Assembly (NCBI GenBank): GCA_003248395.1
Contig: QFNA01000083.1
Coordinates: 1 to 10,741 of the forward strand
DNA: 10,741 nt
Reading direction: 5' to 3'
From: Citromicrobium sp.
GTDB taxonomy: Bacteria > Pseudomonadota > Alphaproteobacteria > Sphingomonadales > Sphingomonadaceae
Part shown: positions 1 to 8,457 of the stretch, piece by piece
Numbering within the stretch: the stretch's first letter is position 1
Layout: each line of letters starts with the position of its first letter
Notes under the pieces: model-generated
Told to the model about the DNA's origin: nothing
What the model saw: only the letters and a program-made list of their open reading frames with translations
Databases searched by the model: none
Made by a program: the position numbers and the translations under genes

Positions 1-1
1 C

Positions 2-991
2 TTTCCCTACTGGCAGGTCATCCGTTTCCTCGCGCCAACGATCCTTGCCGGCAATGTGGGCGTGTTGAAGCACGCGAGCATCGTGCAGGGCGTGGCGCAA
101 CGGATGGAGGAACTGGTGCTCGAAGCGGGCGGACCTGCAGGGCTGTTCCAGAACCTGTGCATTTCGTCCGATCCGGTTGCCGACATCATCGCCGACACCC
201 GGATCGTAGCGGCTACGCTGACCGGCAGCGAAGGCGCGGGCAGCGCTGTTGCCGCTCAGGCAGGCAAGCATTTGAAGAAGGTCGTGCTGGAGCTGGGCGG
301 AAGCGATCCCTTTATCGTCATGCCTTCGGCCGATATCGAGCAGGCGGTGAAAGACGCCGTCTTCGCGAGAATCCAGAATAACGGGCAGTCCTGCATCTGC
401 GGCAAGAGAACCATAGTTCACGCCGATATATACGAAGACTTCTCAGAGAAATTCATCGCCGCGCTCAAGGCCGCAAAGCTGGGTGATCCGATGGAGGACG
501 ACACCGAGCTCGGCCCGCTCTCGAGCGAAGGCCAGCGCGATACCGTCCTCAAGCAGGTTGCCAAGGCCAAGGACGAAGGGTGCACGCTGTTATTCGGCGG
601 AGAGAAGCTGGACAAGCCGGGCGCATGGATGACCGCGGGCCTCCTCACCGACGTGCCGCTGGCGAGCAAGACGGGAACCGACGAAATCTTCGGCCCGGTG
701 GGACAGCTTTACAAGGCGAAGGATATCGACGAGGCAACGACCATCGCCAATGCGATCCCCTTCGGCCTCGGTTCCGCGGTCTGGACCAATGACGATGGCG
801 AGAAGGAGCATTTCGCGAAAGCCATCGAAGCCGGCATGACCACGTTCAACGGTGTGAACGGATCGAAGATCGAGGCGCCCTTCGGCGGCATCAAGCGTTC
901 GGGCCACGGGCGCGAACTGGCCGAATTCGGCCTGCATGAATTCATGAACCTGAAAACGCTGGTCCATCCCGCCCAGGAGTTACCCAAATGA
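2..991 (+). CDS. Succinate-semialdehyde-type aldehyde dehydrogenase, N-terminus cut by window edge
   Basis: Oxidises an aldehyde, probably succinate semialdehyde, to the carboxylate with NAD(P)+ in the cytoplasm. The reading frame is open from the left edge, so about 130 N-terminal residues are missing from a family usually about 455 long; 329 residues are visible. Seen: the FPYWQVIRFLAP...GNVGVLKHA segment typical of the Sad/GabD-like branch, the nucleotide-binding GSEGAGSAVA, the general-base Glu in LELGGSDP (visible residue 97) and the catalytic Cys in GQSCICGKR (visible residue 131). The C-terminal FGGIKRSGHGRELAEFG block is complete. A second Cys lies two residues after the catalytic one, where relatives usually have Ala. 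The stop overlaps the start of the next gene (ATGA), so the two are probably co-transcribed. The family is certain; the exact substrate is inferred from the subfamily signature. Confidence 0.93.
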   Translation, partial: FPYWQVIRFLAPTILAGNVGVLKHASIVQGVAQRMEELVLEAGGPAGLFQNLCISSDPVADIIADTRIVAATLTGSEGAGSAVAAQAGKHLKKVVLELGGSDPFIVMPSADIEQAVKDAVFARIQNNGQSCICGKRTIVHADIYEDFSEKFIAALKAAKLGDPMEDDTELGPLSSEGQRDTVLKQVAKAKDEGCTLLFGGEKLDKPGAWMTAGLLTDVPLASKTGTDEIFGPVGQLYKAKDIDEATTIANAIPFGLGSAVWTNDDGEKEHFAKAIEAGMTTFNGVNGSKIEAPFGGIKRSGHGRELAEFGLHEFMNLKTLVHPAQELPK

Positions 992-1635
992 CCAAGCACA
1001 TCCTCATCGTCGGCGCATCGCGCGGTATCGGGCTTGGTTTGGCGCGGGAGTTCAAGTCGCGCGGCTGGGACGTCACGGCGACAGAGCGAACGAAGAGCGA
1101 CGATTTGCACGCGATCGAAGGCATAACCGTCCAAACTCTCGACATTGCCGATCCTTCGACCTTTGCGATCGATGGCGAATACGATGCGGTCATCGTCAAT
1201 GCCGGGATTTCCGGCGCGAAGCACCAGTCGAGCGAGCAGGCTACGGCAGACGAGGTTGCAGAGGTCATGATGACCAATGCCTTCGGACCCGCCCATCTTG
1301 GCAAGAGGCTGCTGCCCCGGATCAGGAAGGGCGGCTCGCTGTCCTTCATGAGTTCGCGGATGGGCTCGATCGAGGATTCCTCCGGCGGATACGAACTCTA
1401 CCGGACCAGTAAGACAGCCCAGAACATGCTCGCCAAGGGCATTGCGGAAAACGAGGCAAGTGAACGCGGCGTCACTGTCCTGTCGCTGCATCCCGGCTGG
1501 GTGCAGACTGCAATGGGCGGTCCAAGTGCGCCAGTTTCGGTCGAGGAGAGCGTGAAGGGCCTCGCCGATGTGGTCGAGAATGCTAGCGGTGGCTACGCAT
1601 TCGTTGATTACACCGGCAAGACTCTCCCGTTCTGA
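988..1635 (+). CDS. Short-chain dehydrogenase/reductase (SDR), classical type
   Basis: A 215-residue NAD(P)-dependent oxidoreductase of the classical SDR fold, probably cytoplasmic. Seen: the Rossmann motif GASRGIG at residues 9-15, the VNAGISG motif with Asn71, the catalytic Ser in FMSSRMGS (residue 122 or 123), the YxxxK pair Tyr138/Lys142 in YRTSK, and the LHPGWV strand after it. The length is on the short side for SDRs (usually about 250) and resembles the C-factor-like short branch. The start is ATG at 988, overlapping the preceding dehydrogenase stop, with AGGAG at 975-979 eight bases upstream. Pairing with an aldehyde dehydrogenase suggests the two handle an alcohol/aldehyde/acid series, but the substrate cannot be read from the sequence. 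Confidence 0.93.
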   Translation: MTKHILIVGASRGIGLGLAREFKSRGWDVTATERTKSDDLHAIEGITVQTLDIADPSTFAIDGEYDAVIVNAGISGAKHQSSEQATADEVAEVMMTNAFGPAHLGKRLLPRIRKGGSLSFMSSRMGSIEDSSGGYELYRTSKTAQNMLAKGIAENEASERGVTVLSLHPGWVQTAMGGPSAPVSVEESVKGLADVVENASGGYAFVDYTGKTLPF

Positions 1636-1642
1636 CGGGGAG
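1624..1642. terminator. Weak stem-loop between convergent genes
   Basis: CTCCCGT, a TCTG loop, then ACGGGGAG form a seven-pair stem with one bulged G; five pairs are uninterrupted. It includes the stop codon of the short-chain dehydrogenase and lies just before the convergent stop of the outer-membrane protein gene. There is no clear T-run on either side, so a terminator role is only inferred from position. Confidence 0.25.
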
Positions 1643-1649
1643 CTAGCCC

Positions 1650-2291
1650 TTAGAAGCGCACGCCCAGGCCCAGTGTGACCTGGTCGGTCGTGGCGTCGCC
1701 CTGGTCGAGATCGGCCAGATCGTCATATTGCGAACGCCGGTATTCGAGACGACCTTCGAGCGGTCCGGGAAGCTGTACCTGGAGACCTGCACCATAGCGG
1801 ATGCCGTCGGTATTCTCTTCCAGTTCGTCCAGCGAACCGCTCTCGGTAAAGGCCTTGGTGTCGAGCGCGGTGTAGCCGACTTTGCCATAGGCCGCGATGC
1901 CCGGCGTCAGTGCGAAACCTGCACGCGCACCGATGTAATACTGGCCGCCGGTCTCGAGACCTTCGCGAGCGCCGTCGAAACTGTCGGGGAAGCTGGTCGA
2001 ACCGTCGCTGGTGGAGAGTTCGCCTTCGACACCGACGAACGCGCTGCCGAGACTGAGATCGTATCCGGCGCTGACGCCGTAAACCGCGCTGTCGGCGGTA
2101 GCAGTTGCCGAGCTATCGGCGGATTCCACGTCGACGCCTTCGTAACCGCCGAGCGCGCCGACATAGAAGCCGCCGGGTGCCGTGGACTGCTGGGCCAGGG
2201 CGGGAGTCGCCGCGAGTCCCGCCGCGAGTGCTGCCGCGACTGCGCCGCGCGATGAACCGCCGCGAATGCAGGCGACGGGACGTGTCGGCAA
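1650..2291 (-). CDS. Small outer-membrane beta-barrel protein (porin / OmpA-like barrel family)
   Basis: A 213-residue exported protein. Residues 10-33 form a signal peptide (RGGSSRG, then an Ala/Leu core, then ATPALA|QQ), leaving about 180 mature residues. The mature part has alternating aromatic/small-residue strands typical of an eight-stranded barrel: GGFYVGALGGYEG near its start, QYYIGARAGFAL and IAAYGKVGYTAL in the middle, and a terminal strand ending VTLGLGVRF. That final Phe is the usual outer-membrane insertion signal. Length and pattern fit the OMP_b-brl type of family. The start is unsettled: no in-frame ATG or GTG precedes the signal peptide, and TTG at 2289-2291 is the only conventional start, five bases after the aminotransferase stop and without a clear ribosome binding site. 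Translational coupling to the upstream gene is plausible. The role (structural, uptake or adhesion) is unknown. Confidence 0.82.
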   Translation of the reverse strand: MPTRPVACIRGGSSRGAVAAALAAGLAATPALAQQSTAPGGFYVGALGGYEGVDVESADSSATATADSAVYGVSAGYDLSLGSAFVGVEGELSTSDGSTSFPDSFDGAREGLETGGQYYIGARAGFALTPGIAAYGKVGYTALDTKAFTESGSLDELEENTDGIRYGAGLQVQLPGPLEGRLEYRRSQYDDLADLDQGDATTDQVTLGLGVRF

Positions 2292-2296
2292 ATCGT

Positions 2297-3433
2297 TCAG
2301 GCGAGGCAGTCGCGCAGAGTCTGGAACAGCGCGTCGGTATCGGCGGAGGTGTTGTATAGATGCGGAGTCACGCGCAGGGACGCGCCTCTCAACGAGACGT
2401 GGACCTGCCGCTCCGCCAGACGTTCGGTCAGGCCGGCGGGAACGCCATCGGGAAAGCCGAGCGAGAGGAAATGCGGCGCGCGGGTGCCGATGGGGGCGGA
2501 GGTGAGGCCGAGAGCCTGCGCTTCACGGGCCAGTTCTTCGGTGCGGCGGCCCAGCTCCGAGGCAATTGCCTCCACCCCGAATTCCATCAGGAAGTCGAAC
2601 GCCGCGCCCGCGCCCATCAGGAGCGGCGGGTTCGATTTTTCGCCCATGTCGAAGCGCCTTGCCCCGGGCTGGAAATCGCTGCGGTAATCGACCAGTCGGG
2701 CGAAATCTTCGGAGCCCGCGCGATTGATCCAGTTATCCTCGATCGGCCTGCCCTGGTGATGCTTCGGATCGACATAGAGCATGGCGATCCCATACGGGCC
2801 CATCAGCCATTTGTAGCAGGCGGCCACTGCGAAATCGGGCTGCACCGCCGCAAGGTCGAGCGGCATCGCACCCAGCGATTGCGTCAGGTCGAGCACCAGT
2901 GCCGCGCCATTCGCCCGCGCCTTCTTCCCCACGGCCACCAGATCCACCAGTCGCCCGTCGGCCCAGTGGTTGTGGGGCAGGGCCACGATGGCCGTATCGG
3001 GCCCGATTGCACCAAGCACCGCCTCGGTCCAGCAGCTTTGCGATGGACGCTGGACGGCGACGACCGTCCCGCCGCAGTCGGCCGCCTTGCGCTGCCAGGC
3101 ATAGACGTTGGAGGGGAACTGGTCGCCCAGCGTGACGATGTCCTGCCCCTGCCCCATCGGAATGTTCGCCGCTGCCACGGCCAGGCCATAGCTGGCCGAC
3201 GGGACCACCGCGATCCGGCCTGCATCGACGTTCGCCAATCGCGCCGCCTTTTCGCGAAAGGTCTCGGTCACGCTGAAGAAATCGGCGGGCCTGAAATTCC
3301 ACGGCTGTTCCTTCAGCCGCGCCCCATCCACCATGGCTGTGCTGACGTCGCGCGAGAGCGGCGCCATGTAGGCGCAGTTCAGATAATGGACGCCGTCCGG
3401 AATGGCGAAACGGTGGCGCTGGTCGGCAATCAC
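2297..3433 (-). CDS. Class-V PLP-dependent aminotransferase (kynureninase / cysteine-desulfurase-like fold)
   Basis: A fold-type I PLP enzyme of 378 residues in the aminotransferase class-V superfamily. Seen: the opening IADQRHRFAIPDGVHYLN, the PLP-nitrogen-binding Asp182 in LVLDLTQSLGAMPLD, and the Schiff-base Lys208 in ACYKWLMGPYGIAML. A His-rich ALPHNHWADG strand precedes the Asp. The C-terminal small domain (SLRGASLRVTPHLYNT) is complete. I chose GTG at 3431-3433, four bases after the malic enzyme stop, because homologues begin near IADQRH. The frame stays open to 3493, but that would add 20 residues lying over the end of maeB. The ribosome binding site is poor, so re-initiation after maeB is likely. 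Substrate is unknown: relatives include desulfurases, kynureninases and isopenicillin-N epimerase-like proteins. Confidence 0.9.
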   Translation of the reverse strand: MIADQRHRFAIPDGVHYLNCAYMAPLSRDVSTAMVDGARLKEQPWNFRPADFFSVTETFREKAARLANVDAGRIAVVPSASYGLAVAAANIPMGQGQDIVTLGDQFPSNVYAWQRKAADCGGTVVAVQRPSQSCWTEAVLGAIGPDTAIVALPHNHWADGRLVDLVAVGKKARANGAALVLDLTQSLGAMPLDLAAVQPDFAVAACYKWLMGPYGIAMLYVDPKHHQGRPIEDNWINRAGSEDFARLVDYRSDFQPGARRFDMGEKSNPPLLMGAGAAFDFLMEFGVEAIASELGRRTEELAREAQALGLTSAPIGTRAPHFLSLGFPDGVPAGLTERLAERQVHVSLRGASLRVTPHLYNTSADTDALFQTLRDCLA

Positions 3434-3437
3434 CGGA

Positions 3438-5702
3438 TCAGCCCAGCACCCCGGCACTCGCCAGAACTGCAAGCGTGAGCACATCGGGCGCAATCGATGT
3501 CATCGGAGCGATCTGGACAGGTTTTTCCATGCCGATCATCATCGGACCGACCGTGGTGGCACCGCCCAGTTCGCGCAGCAGCTTCGCCGAGAGGTTGGCC
3601 GACTGCAATCCGGGCATGATCAGCACATTGGCGGGGCCGGACAGACGGCTGAACGGATAGAGCGACATGACCTTGGGGTTGAGCGCCGCATCCGGGGCCA
3701 TTTCGCCTTCATATTCGAAGGCCACGCTTTCGTCCGCATCGAGCAGGGCCACAGCATCGCGGATATTGCCGAGCCACTGACCCGAGGGATTGCCGAAGGT
3801 CGAATAGGACAGGAAGGCGACGCGCGGTTCGTGACCCATGCGCCGCGCCACAGCGGCAGCTTCCTTCGCAATATGCGCAAGCTGTTCCGCGCTGGGCCGT
3901 TCGTTGATCGTCGTATCGGCGAGAAAAGTCGTATGGTTCTTGCCGATCATCATGTGGATGCCGAACGGCACCGCACCCGGTTTGTGATCGAGCACGCGAC
4001 CGACCTCGCGCGCGGTCTGGCTGAAGGTGCGGGTCAGGCCCGAGACCATGGCATCGCCATGCCCCAGCGCGACCAGCAGGGCGGCGAAGACATTGCGTTC
4101 CTGGTTCACCATCCGGCCGACGTCGCGTTCGGTATAGCCGCGCCGTTGCAGGCGCCGGTAGAGAAAGTCGACCATCGCCGGCACCTTGTCCGAGACGGCG
4201 GAATTCTCGATGATCCAGTCTTCGGGATCTTCAACGGCAAGTTCGCGAAGTTTTTCGAGGACTTTTTCGGTCCGGCCCACCAGGATGGGTTCGCCATAGC
4301 CGAATTCGCGATACTGGATCGCGGCGCGCAGGGCGACGTCCTCTTCCGCCTCGGCGAAGACCATGCGTTTGGGATTCTTGCGCGCCATCTCGTAGATGTT
4401 CGTCAGCGCGGCCGTCGTCGGATTGAGGCGGGCGCGCAGGCTGTGCCGGTACTCTTCGAAATCCTCGATCGGTGCCTGCGCAACGCCCGAATCCATCGCG
4501 GCCTTGGCGACGGCGCTGGATACGACTTCCATCAGCCGCGGATCGAAAGGCGCGGGGATGATGTAGTCCTCCCCGAACTGGTGCGTGACGCCATAGGCCG
4601 CCGCGACCTCCTCCGGCACGCGGTCGCGCGCGAGCTCTGCAATGGCGTGGGCTGCCGCGACCTTCATTTCCTCGTTGATCGCGGTCGCCTGCACGTCGAG
4701 CGCACCACGGAAAATGAACGGGAAGCCGAGCACATTGTTGACCTGGTTAGGATAGTCGCTGCGGCCGGTGGCGATAATCGCGTCGGGTCGCACCGCCTTG
4801 GCGTCTTCCGGCATGATTTCGGGCACCGGGTTGGCCATGGCGAAGATGATGGGTCTGTCGGCCATTTTCCGGACCCATTCGGGTTTCAGCGCACCTGCTG
4901 CGGACAGCCCGAGGAATATGTCGGCACCTTCCAGCGCTTCTTCCAGACTGCGCGCGTCCGTCGGCACGGCATGGGCACTCTTCCACTGGTCGACATTGTC
5001 GCGGCCCGGATAGATCGGCCCCTGCCGGTCGCACACGATGACGTTTTCGTGCGGCACGCCGACCGACTTGATGAGCGCGGTACAGGCAAGCGCCGACGCG
5101 CCCGCCCCGTTCACGACCATCTTCACGTCCTTGAGATCGCGGCCGGTGAGGTGGCAGGCATTGATGAGACCGGCGGCGGAAATGATCGCGGTGCCATGCT
5201 GGTCGTCATGCATGATCGGAATATTCATCCGCTCACGCAGAGCCTGTTCGATGATGAAGCATTCGGGCGCCGCGATATCTTCCAGATTGATGCCGCCGAA
5301 GCTGGGCTCCATCAGGGCGACGGCCTCGATGAACTTGTCAGGATCTTCGGTATCGAGTTCGATATCGATCGAGTCGACATCGGCGAAGCGTTTGAACAGC
5401 ACCGCCTTTCCCTCCATGACCGGTTTCGAGGCCAGCGCGCCCAGATTGCCGAGGCCGAGGATGGCAGTGCCGTTCGAAATCACCGCAACGAGGTTGGAGC
5501 GCGCCGTGTAACGCGCTGCATCCTTGGGATTTTGCGCAATCGCCTCGACCGGTGCGGCGACGCCGGGCGAATAGGCGAGGCTGAGGTCGCGCTGGGTCGC
5601 CATCGGCTTGCTGGCGATGATCTCGATCTTACCCGGACGGATCGTCTCGTGGTAGAACAGCGCCTCGCGGGCCTTGAATGCGGTGGGGTTGTCTTCGTCC
5701 AT
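3438..5702 (-). CDS. maeB: NADP-dependent malic enzyme with C-terminal phosphotransacetylase-like domain
   Basis: Decarboxylates malate to pyruvate and CO2 with reduction of NADP+, supplying pyruvate and NADPH when cells grow on C4 acids or acetyl-CoA. It has 754 residues, the normal length for the MaeB family. Domains: N-terminal malic domain (about 15-150) with Tyr44 in LAYSPGV and Lys99 in EGKAVLFK matching the Tyr/Lys catalytic pair; metal-binding IMHDDQHGTA at 163-172; a Rossmann region with GAGASA at 199-204 and the ATGRSDYPNQVNN signature; then a phosphotransacetylase-like domain from about 425 to the end. In E. coli MaeB that domain does not make acetyl phosphate but binds acetyl-CoA as an allosteric inhibitor; the same is inferred here. 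The start is ATG at 5700-5702 with GAGGA five bases upstream. It is divergent from mutS and heads a tight run with the aminotransferase and barrel genes. Confidence 0.97.
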   Translation of the reverse strand: MDEDNPTAFKAREALFYHETIRPGKIEIIASKPMATQRDLSLAYSPGVAAPVEAIAQNPKDAARYTARSNLVAVISNGTAILGLGNLGALASKPVMEGKAVLFKRFADVDSIDIELDTEDPDKFIEAVALMEPSFGGINLEDIAAPECFIIEQALRERMNIPIMHDDQHGTAIISAAGLINACHLTGRDLKDVKMVVNGAGASALACTALIKSVGVPHENVIVCDRQGPIYPGRDNVDQWKSAHAVPTDARSLEEALEGADIFLGLSAAGALKPEWVRKMADRPIIFAMANPVPEIMPEDAKAVRPDAIIATGRSDYPNQVNNVLGFPFIFRGALDVQATAINEEMKVAAAHAIAELARDRVPEEVAAAYGVTHQFGEDYIIPAPFDPRLMEVVSSAVAKAAMDSGVAQAPIEDFEEYRHSLRARLNPTTAALTNIYEMARKNPKRMVFAEAEEDVALRAAIQYREFGYGEPILVGRTEKVLEKLRELAVEDPEDWIIENSAVSDKVPAMVDFLYRRLQRRGYTERDVGRMVNQERNVFAALLVALGHGDAMVSGLTRTFSQTAREVGRVLDHKPGAVPFGIHMMIGKNHTTFLADTTINERPSAEQLAHIAKEAAAVARRMGHEPRVAFLSYSTFGNPSGQWLGNIRDAVALLDADESVAFEYEGEMAPDAALNPKVMSLYPFSRLSGPANVLIMPGLQSANLSAKLLRELGGATTVGPMMIGMEKPVQIAPMTSIAPDVLTLAVLASAGVLG

Positions 5703-5711
5703 CTCGGTCCT

Positions 5712-5723
5712 CGCAAATTTGCG
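5712..5723. promoter_or_regulatory. Perfect 12-base palindrome in the maeB leader
   Basis: CGCAAATTTGCG is a perfect inverted repeat that touches the maeB ribosome binding site (complement of 5708-5712) and sits in the 112-base spacer between maeB and mutS. It could be the operator of a dimeric repressor or a small hairpin near the Shine-Dalgarno. No regulator is identified. The AT-rich core stands out in a GC-rich spacer. Confidence 0.35.
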
Positions 5724-5814
5724 CCCGCCCTAACGTGCTTGTCGGGAGAGCGGTAGGGGAAACCTGTGCCGGGCAGCTTTCCGAATCGCCGACAGCACCG
5801 CTACGGCATCGGGC

Positions 5815-8439
5815 ATGGCGGACCAGCCCACCCCGATGATGCAGCAATATCTCGCGCTCAAGCAGGAAGCGGGCGATGCGCTGCTGTTTTACCGGATGGG
5901 CGATTTCTTCGAGCTGTTCTTCGACGATGCGAAGGTCGCCGCGCAGGTGCTCGACATCGCGCTGACCACGCGGGGCGAGCATGGTGGCGAGCCGGTACCG
6001 ATGTGCGGCGTGCCGGTCCATTCGGCGGAAGGCTATCTCGCGCGGCTGATCAAGGGCGGCTGCCGAGTTGCCATTGCCGAGCAGACCGAGACGCCGGACG
6101 AAGCCAGGGAACGGATGAAGCGCGAGGGCAAGCCGGTGTCGAAGGCGCTGGTATCGCGCGACATCGTGCGCTTCGTCACTGCGGGCACGCTGACCGAGGA
6201 AGCGCTGCTCGAACCGCGCCGCGCGAACCTGCTGGTGGCGGTCGCCCCGGTGCGCGACGGGGTGGGCCTGGCCGCTTGCGATATCTCCACTGGGCGCATG
6301 GAACTGGAAGAGTGCGCGTCCGACCGGATCGATGCCGCGCTGGCGCGACTGGGGGCGAGCGAAGTGGTCGCGCCCGACGATTGGGACGAGGCGCCCGAAG
6401 ACGTGATCGCACGCCCGCGCCACGATTTCCGCAGCGAGGATGGCGAGGCTCGGCTCAAGCACATCCACGGCATCGCCACGCTCGACGGGCTGGGCGATTT
6501 CACGCGCCCGATGCTGGCCGCGGCTGCGGGGCTGATCGCCTATCTCGACCATGCCGGACGCGGGACTCTGCCGTTCCTGCTGCCGCCGGTGGCGCGGGGC
6601 AGCGGAGCGCATCTGGCGATGGATGCGGCGACCCGCAGCAGCCTCGAAATTCTGACCGCACAGAATGGCGGGCGCGAAGGCAGCCTGATCGCCTGCGTCG
6701 ATCGCTGCGCCACCGGTGCGGGCGCGCGGCAACTGGCCGAAGATCTGTCCGCCCCGCTGGCCGACCGCCACGCGATCGAACAGCGATTGGCGGGCGTGCA
6801 GCATTTCCACGCCGATCCGCTGTTGCGGGCCGACCTTCGCGCAGTGCTGCGGCAGGCGCCGGATATCGGCCGCGCACTGGGGCGGCTGGTCGCGGGCCGG
6901 GGAAGCCCGCGCGACCTTGGCCAGATCCGCGACGGCCTTTCCGAAGCACGGCGAGTGCGCGACATGCTGTCGGCAAGTGCCGACCTGCCCCCCTTGCTGG
7001 CGCGGATGATCGAGGCGTTGGGCGGGCATGCCACGCTGGTCGATCACCTTGCCCGCGCGCTGGTGCCCTCGCCCCCGACCGAGCGCAGCCAGGGCGGCTT
7101 CATCGCCAGCGGATATGACGAGGCGCTCGATTCCTTGCGCGAGACCAGCGGCAATGCGCGGCGGGCCATCGCCGCGCTCGAGGCGAAATATCGCGACGAG
7201 ACCTCGACGCCATCGCTCAAGATCAAGCACAATAAGGTGCTCGGCTATTTCATCGAGGTTCCTGCGAAACACGGCGACAAGCTGATGGCGCAGGACAGCG
7301 GGTTCACCCATCGCCAGACCATGGCCGGCGCGGTCCGCTTCAATTCGATTGGCCTGCACGAGGAAGCGAGCCGCATCGCCGAGGCGGGCGCGCATGCGCT
7401 GGCGGCGGAAGAGGCGCATTTCGAGGAACTGGTCGGAGAGGTTGTCGCAGCGCGCGAGGCAATTGCCGCGAGCGCTGCCTCGCTTGCCCGCATCGACGTA
7501 TCGGCGGCGCTGGCAGAGCGGGCGGCAGAGGGCGACTGGGCGCGGCCCGAAATACTGGACGAGCCCTGCCTCGACGTCACCGGAGGTCGCCATCCCGTGG
7601 TCGAACAGGCGCTGGCGAAAGCGGGCGAGCGATTTGTGGCGAACGATTGCTCGCTCGGCCCTGACGACCGGCTGTGGCTGATCGGCGGGCCGAACATGGG
7701 CGGCAAGTCGACCTTCCTACGCCAGAATGCGCTGATCATGCTGCTGGCGCAGGCCGGCAGCTTCGTGCCCGCGACGAGCGCGCGCATCGGCACCGCCGAC
7801 CGCCTCTTCAGCCGGGTGGGTGCGTCGGACAACCTCGCGCGTGGGCGATCCACCTTCATGGTCGAGATGGTCGAGACGGCTGCGATCATGAGCCAAGCGA
7901 CCGACCGCAGCTTCGTCATCCTCGACGAGGTCGGCCGCGGCACGTCGACCTATGACGGCATGGCGCTGGCCTGGGCGGTGGTCGAGGGCGTGCACGAGCA
8001 GATCAGATGCCGCTGCCTGTTCGCGACGCATTACCACGAGCTGTCGCGGCTGGCCGATAGCTGCGATGCCTTGAGCCTGCATCATGTGCGGGCGCGCGAA
8101 TGGAAGGGGGACCTGGTCCTGCTCCACGAGCTCGCGCGCGGTGCAGCCGACCGGTCCTACGGGCTCGATGTCGCGCGACTGGCCGGATTGCCGGCGCCGG
8201 TGCTCAAGCGGGCCAGGGCCGTACTCGACAAGCTCGAGAAAGGCCGCGCCGAAACCGGCGGACTGGCAGCGGGGCTGGGCGAATTGCCGCTGTTCGCGGC
8301 GACGGCGCATGCAGAGGCCCCGAAGGACGATCCGGTGCGCGATGCGCTGGAGGCGCTCGACCTGGATTCGCTCAGCCCGCGCGAGGCGCTGGACACGCTT
8401 TACCGCGTCAAGGCACTGCTGGCGGAAAGCGAAAATTAA
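5815..8439 (+). CDS. mutS: DNA mismatch repair protein MutS
   Basis: Recognises mismatches and small loops in newly replicated DNA and, on ATP binding, recruits MutL. It has 874 residues; E. coli MutS has 853. Seen: the mismatch-binding Phe-X-Glu wedge (Phe31-Phe32-Glu33 in MGDFFELFFDD), the clamp/lever region including the KIKHNKVLGYFIEVP block, Walker A GPNMGGKST at residues 625-633 with Lys631, Walker B VILDEVGRGTSTYDG with Asp704/Glu705, and FATHYHEL with His739. The C-terminal helix-loop-helix (LSPREALDTLYRVKALL) that supports dimer/tetramer contacts is intact. ATG at 5815 is the only usable start: the in-frame codons upstream to 5749 hold no ATG or GTG. The Shine-Dalgarno is weak. No inactivating change is visible, so mismatch repair should be functional. 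It is divergent from maeB. Confidence 0.98.
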   Translation: MADQPTPMMQQYLALKQEAGDALLFYRMGDFFELFFDDAKVAAQVLDIALTTRGEHGGEPVPMCGVPVHSAEGYLARLIKGGCRVAIAEQTETPDEARERMKREGKPVSKALVSRDIVRFVTAGTLTEEALLEPRRANLLVAVAPVRDGVGLAACDISTGRMELEECASDRIDAALARLGASEVVAPDDWDEAPEDVIARPRHDFRSEDGEARLKHIHGIATLDGLGDFTRPMLAAAAGLIAYLDHAGRGTLPFLLPPVARGSGAHLAMDAATRSSLEILTAQNGGREGSLIACVDRCATGAGARQLAEDLSAPLADRHAIEQRLAGVQHFHADPLLRADLRAVLRQAPDIGRALGRLVAGRGSPRDLGQIRDGLSEARRVRDMLSASADLPPLLARMIEALGGHATLVDHLARALVPSPPTERSQGGFIASGYDEALDSLRETSGNARRAIAALEAKYRDETSTPSLKIKHNKVLGYFIEVPAKHGDKLMAQDSGFTHRQTMAGAVRFNSIGLHEEASRIAEAGAHALAAEEAHFEELVGEVVAAREAIAASAASLARIDVSAALAERAAEGDWARPEILDEPCLDVTGGRHPVVEQALAKAGERFVANDCSLGPDDRLWLIGGPNMGGKSTFLRQNALIMLLAQAGSFVPATSARIGTADRLFSRVGASDNLARGRSTFMVEMVETAAIMSQATDRSFVILDEVGRGTSTYDGMALAWAVVEGVHEQIRCRCLFATHYHELSRLADSCDALSLHHVRAREWKGDLVLLHELARGAADRSYGLDVARLAGLPAPVLKRARAVLDKLEKGRAETGGLAAGLGELPLFAATAHAEAPKDDPVRDALEALDLDSLSPREALDTLYRVKALLAESEN

Positions 8440-8457
8440 CCGGCTTGCGCTAGGTGC

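Noticed and set aside
3434..3493. N-terminal extension of the aminotransferase over the end of maeB.
   Set aside because: The extra 20 residues are unlike family members and overlap the maeB coding end; the GTG at 3433 gives the expected N-terminus.
3402..5756. A plus-strand open frame of about 784 codons running antisense through maeB.
   Set aside because: The minus strand encodes an unmistakable full-length malic enzyme here. Long antisense frames are expected in GC-rich genes, and the antisense product has a His/Arg-rich composition with no recognisable domain.
5739..5767. TTGTCG with a poor downstream -10 as a mutS promoter.
   Set aside because: No convincing -10 hexamer at 16-18 bases; the match is too weak to annotate.
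5629..7593. A minus-strand open frame of about 654 codons antisense to mutS.
   Set aside because: It overlaps the intact MutS and the start of maeB, has no recognisable domain and reads as Arg/Ala-rich shadow sequence.
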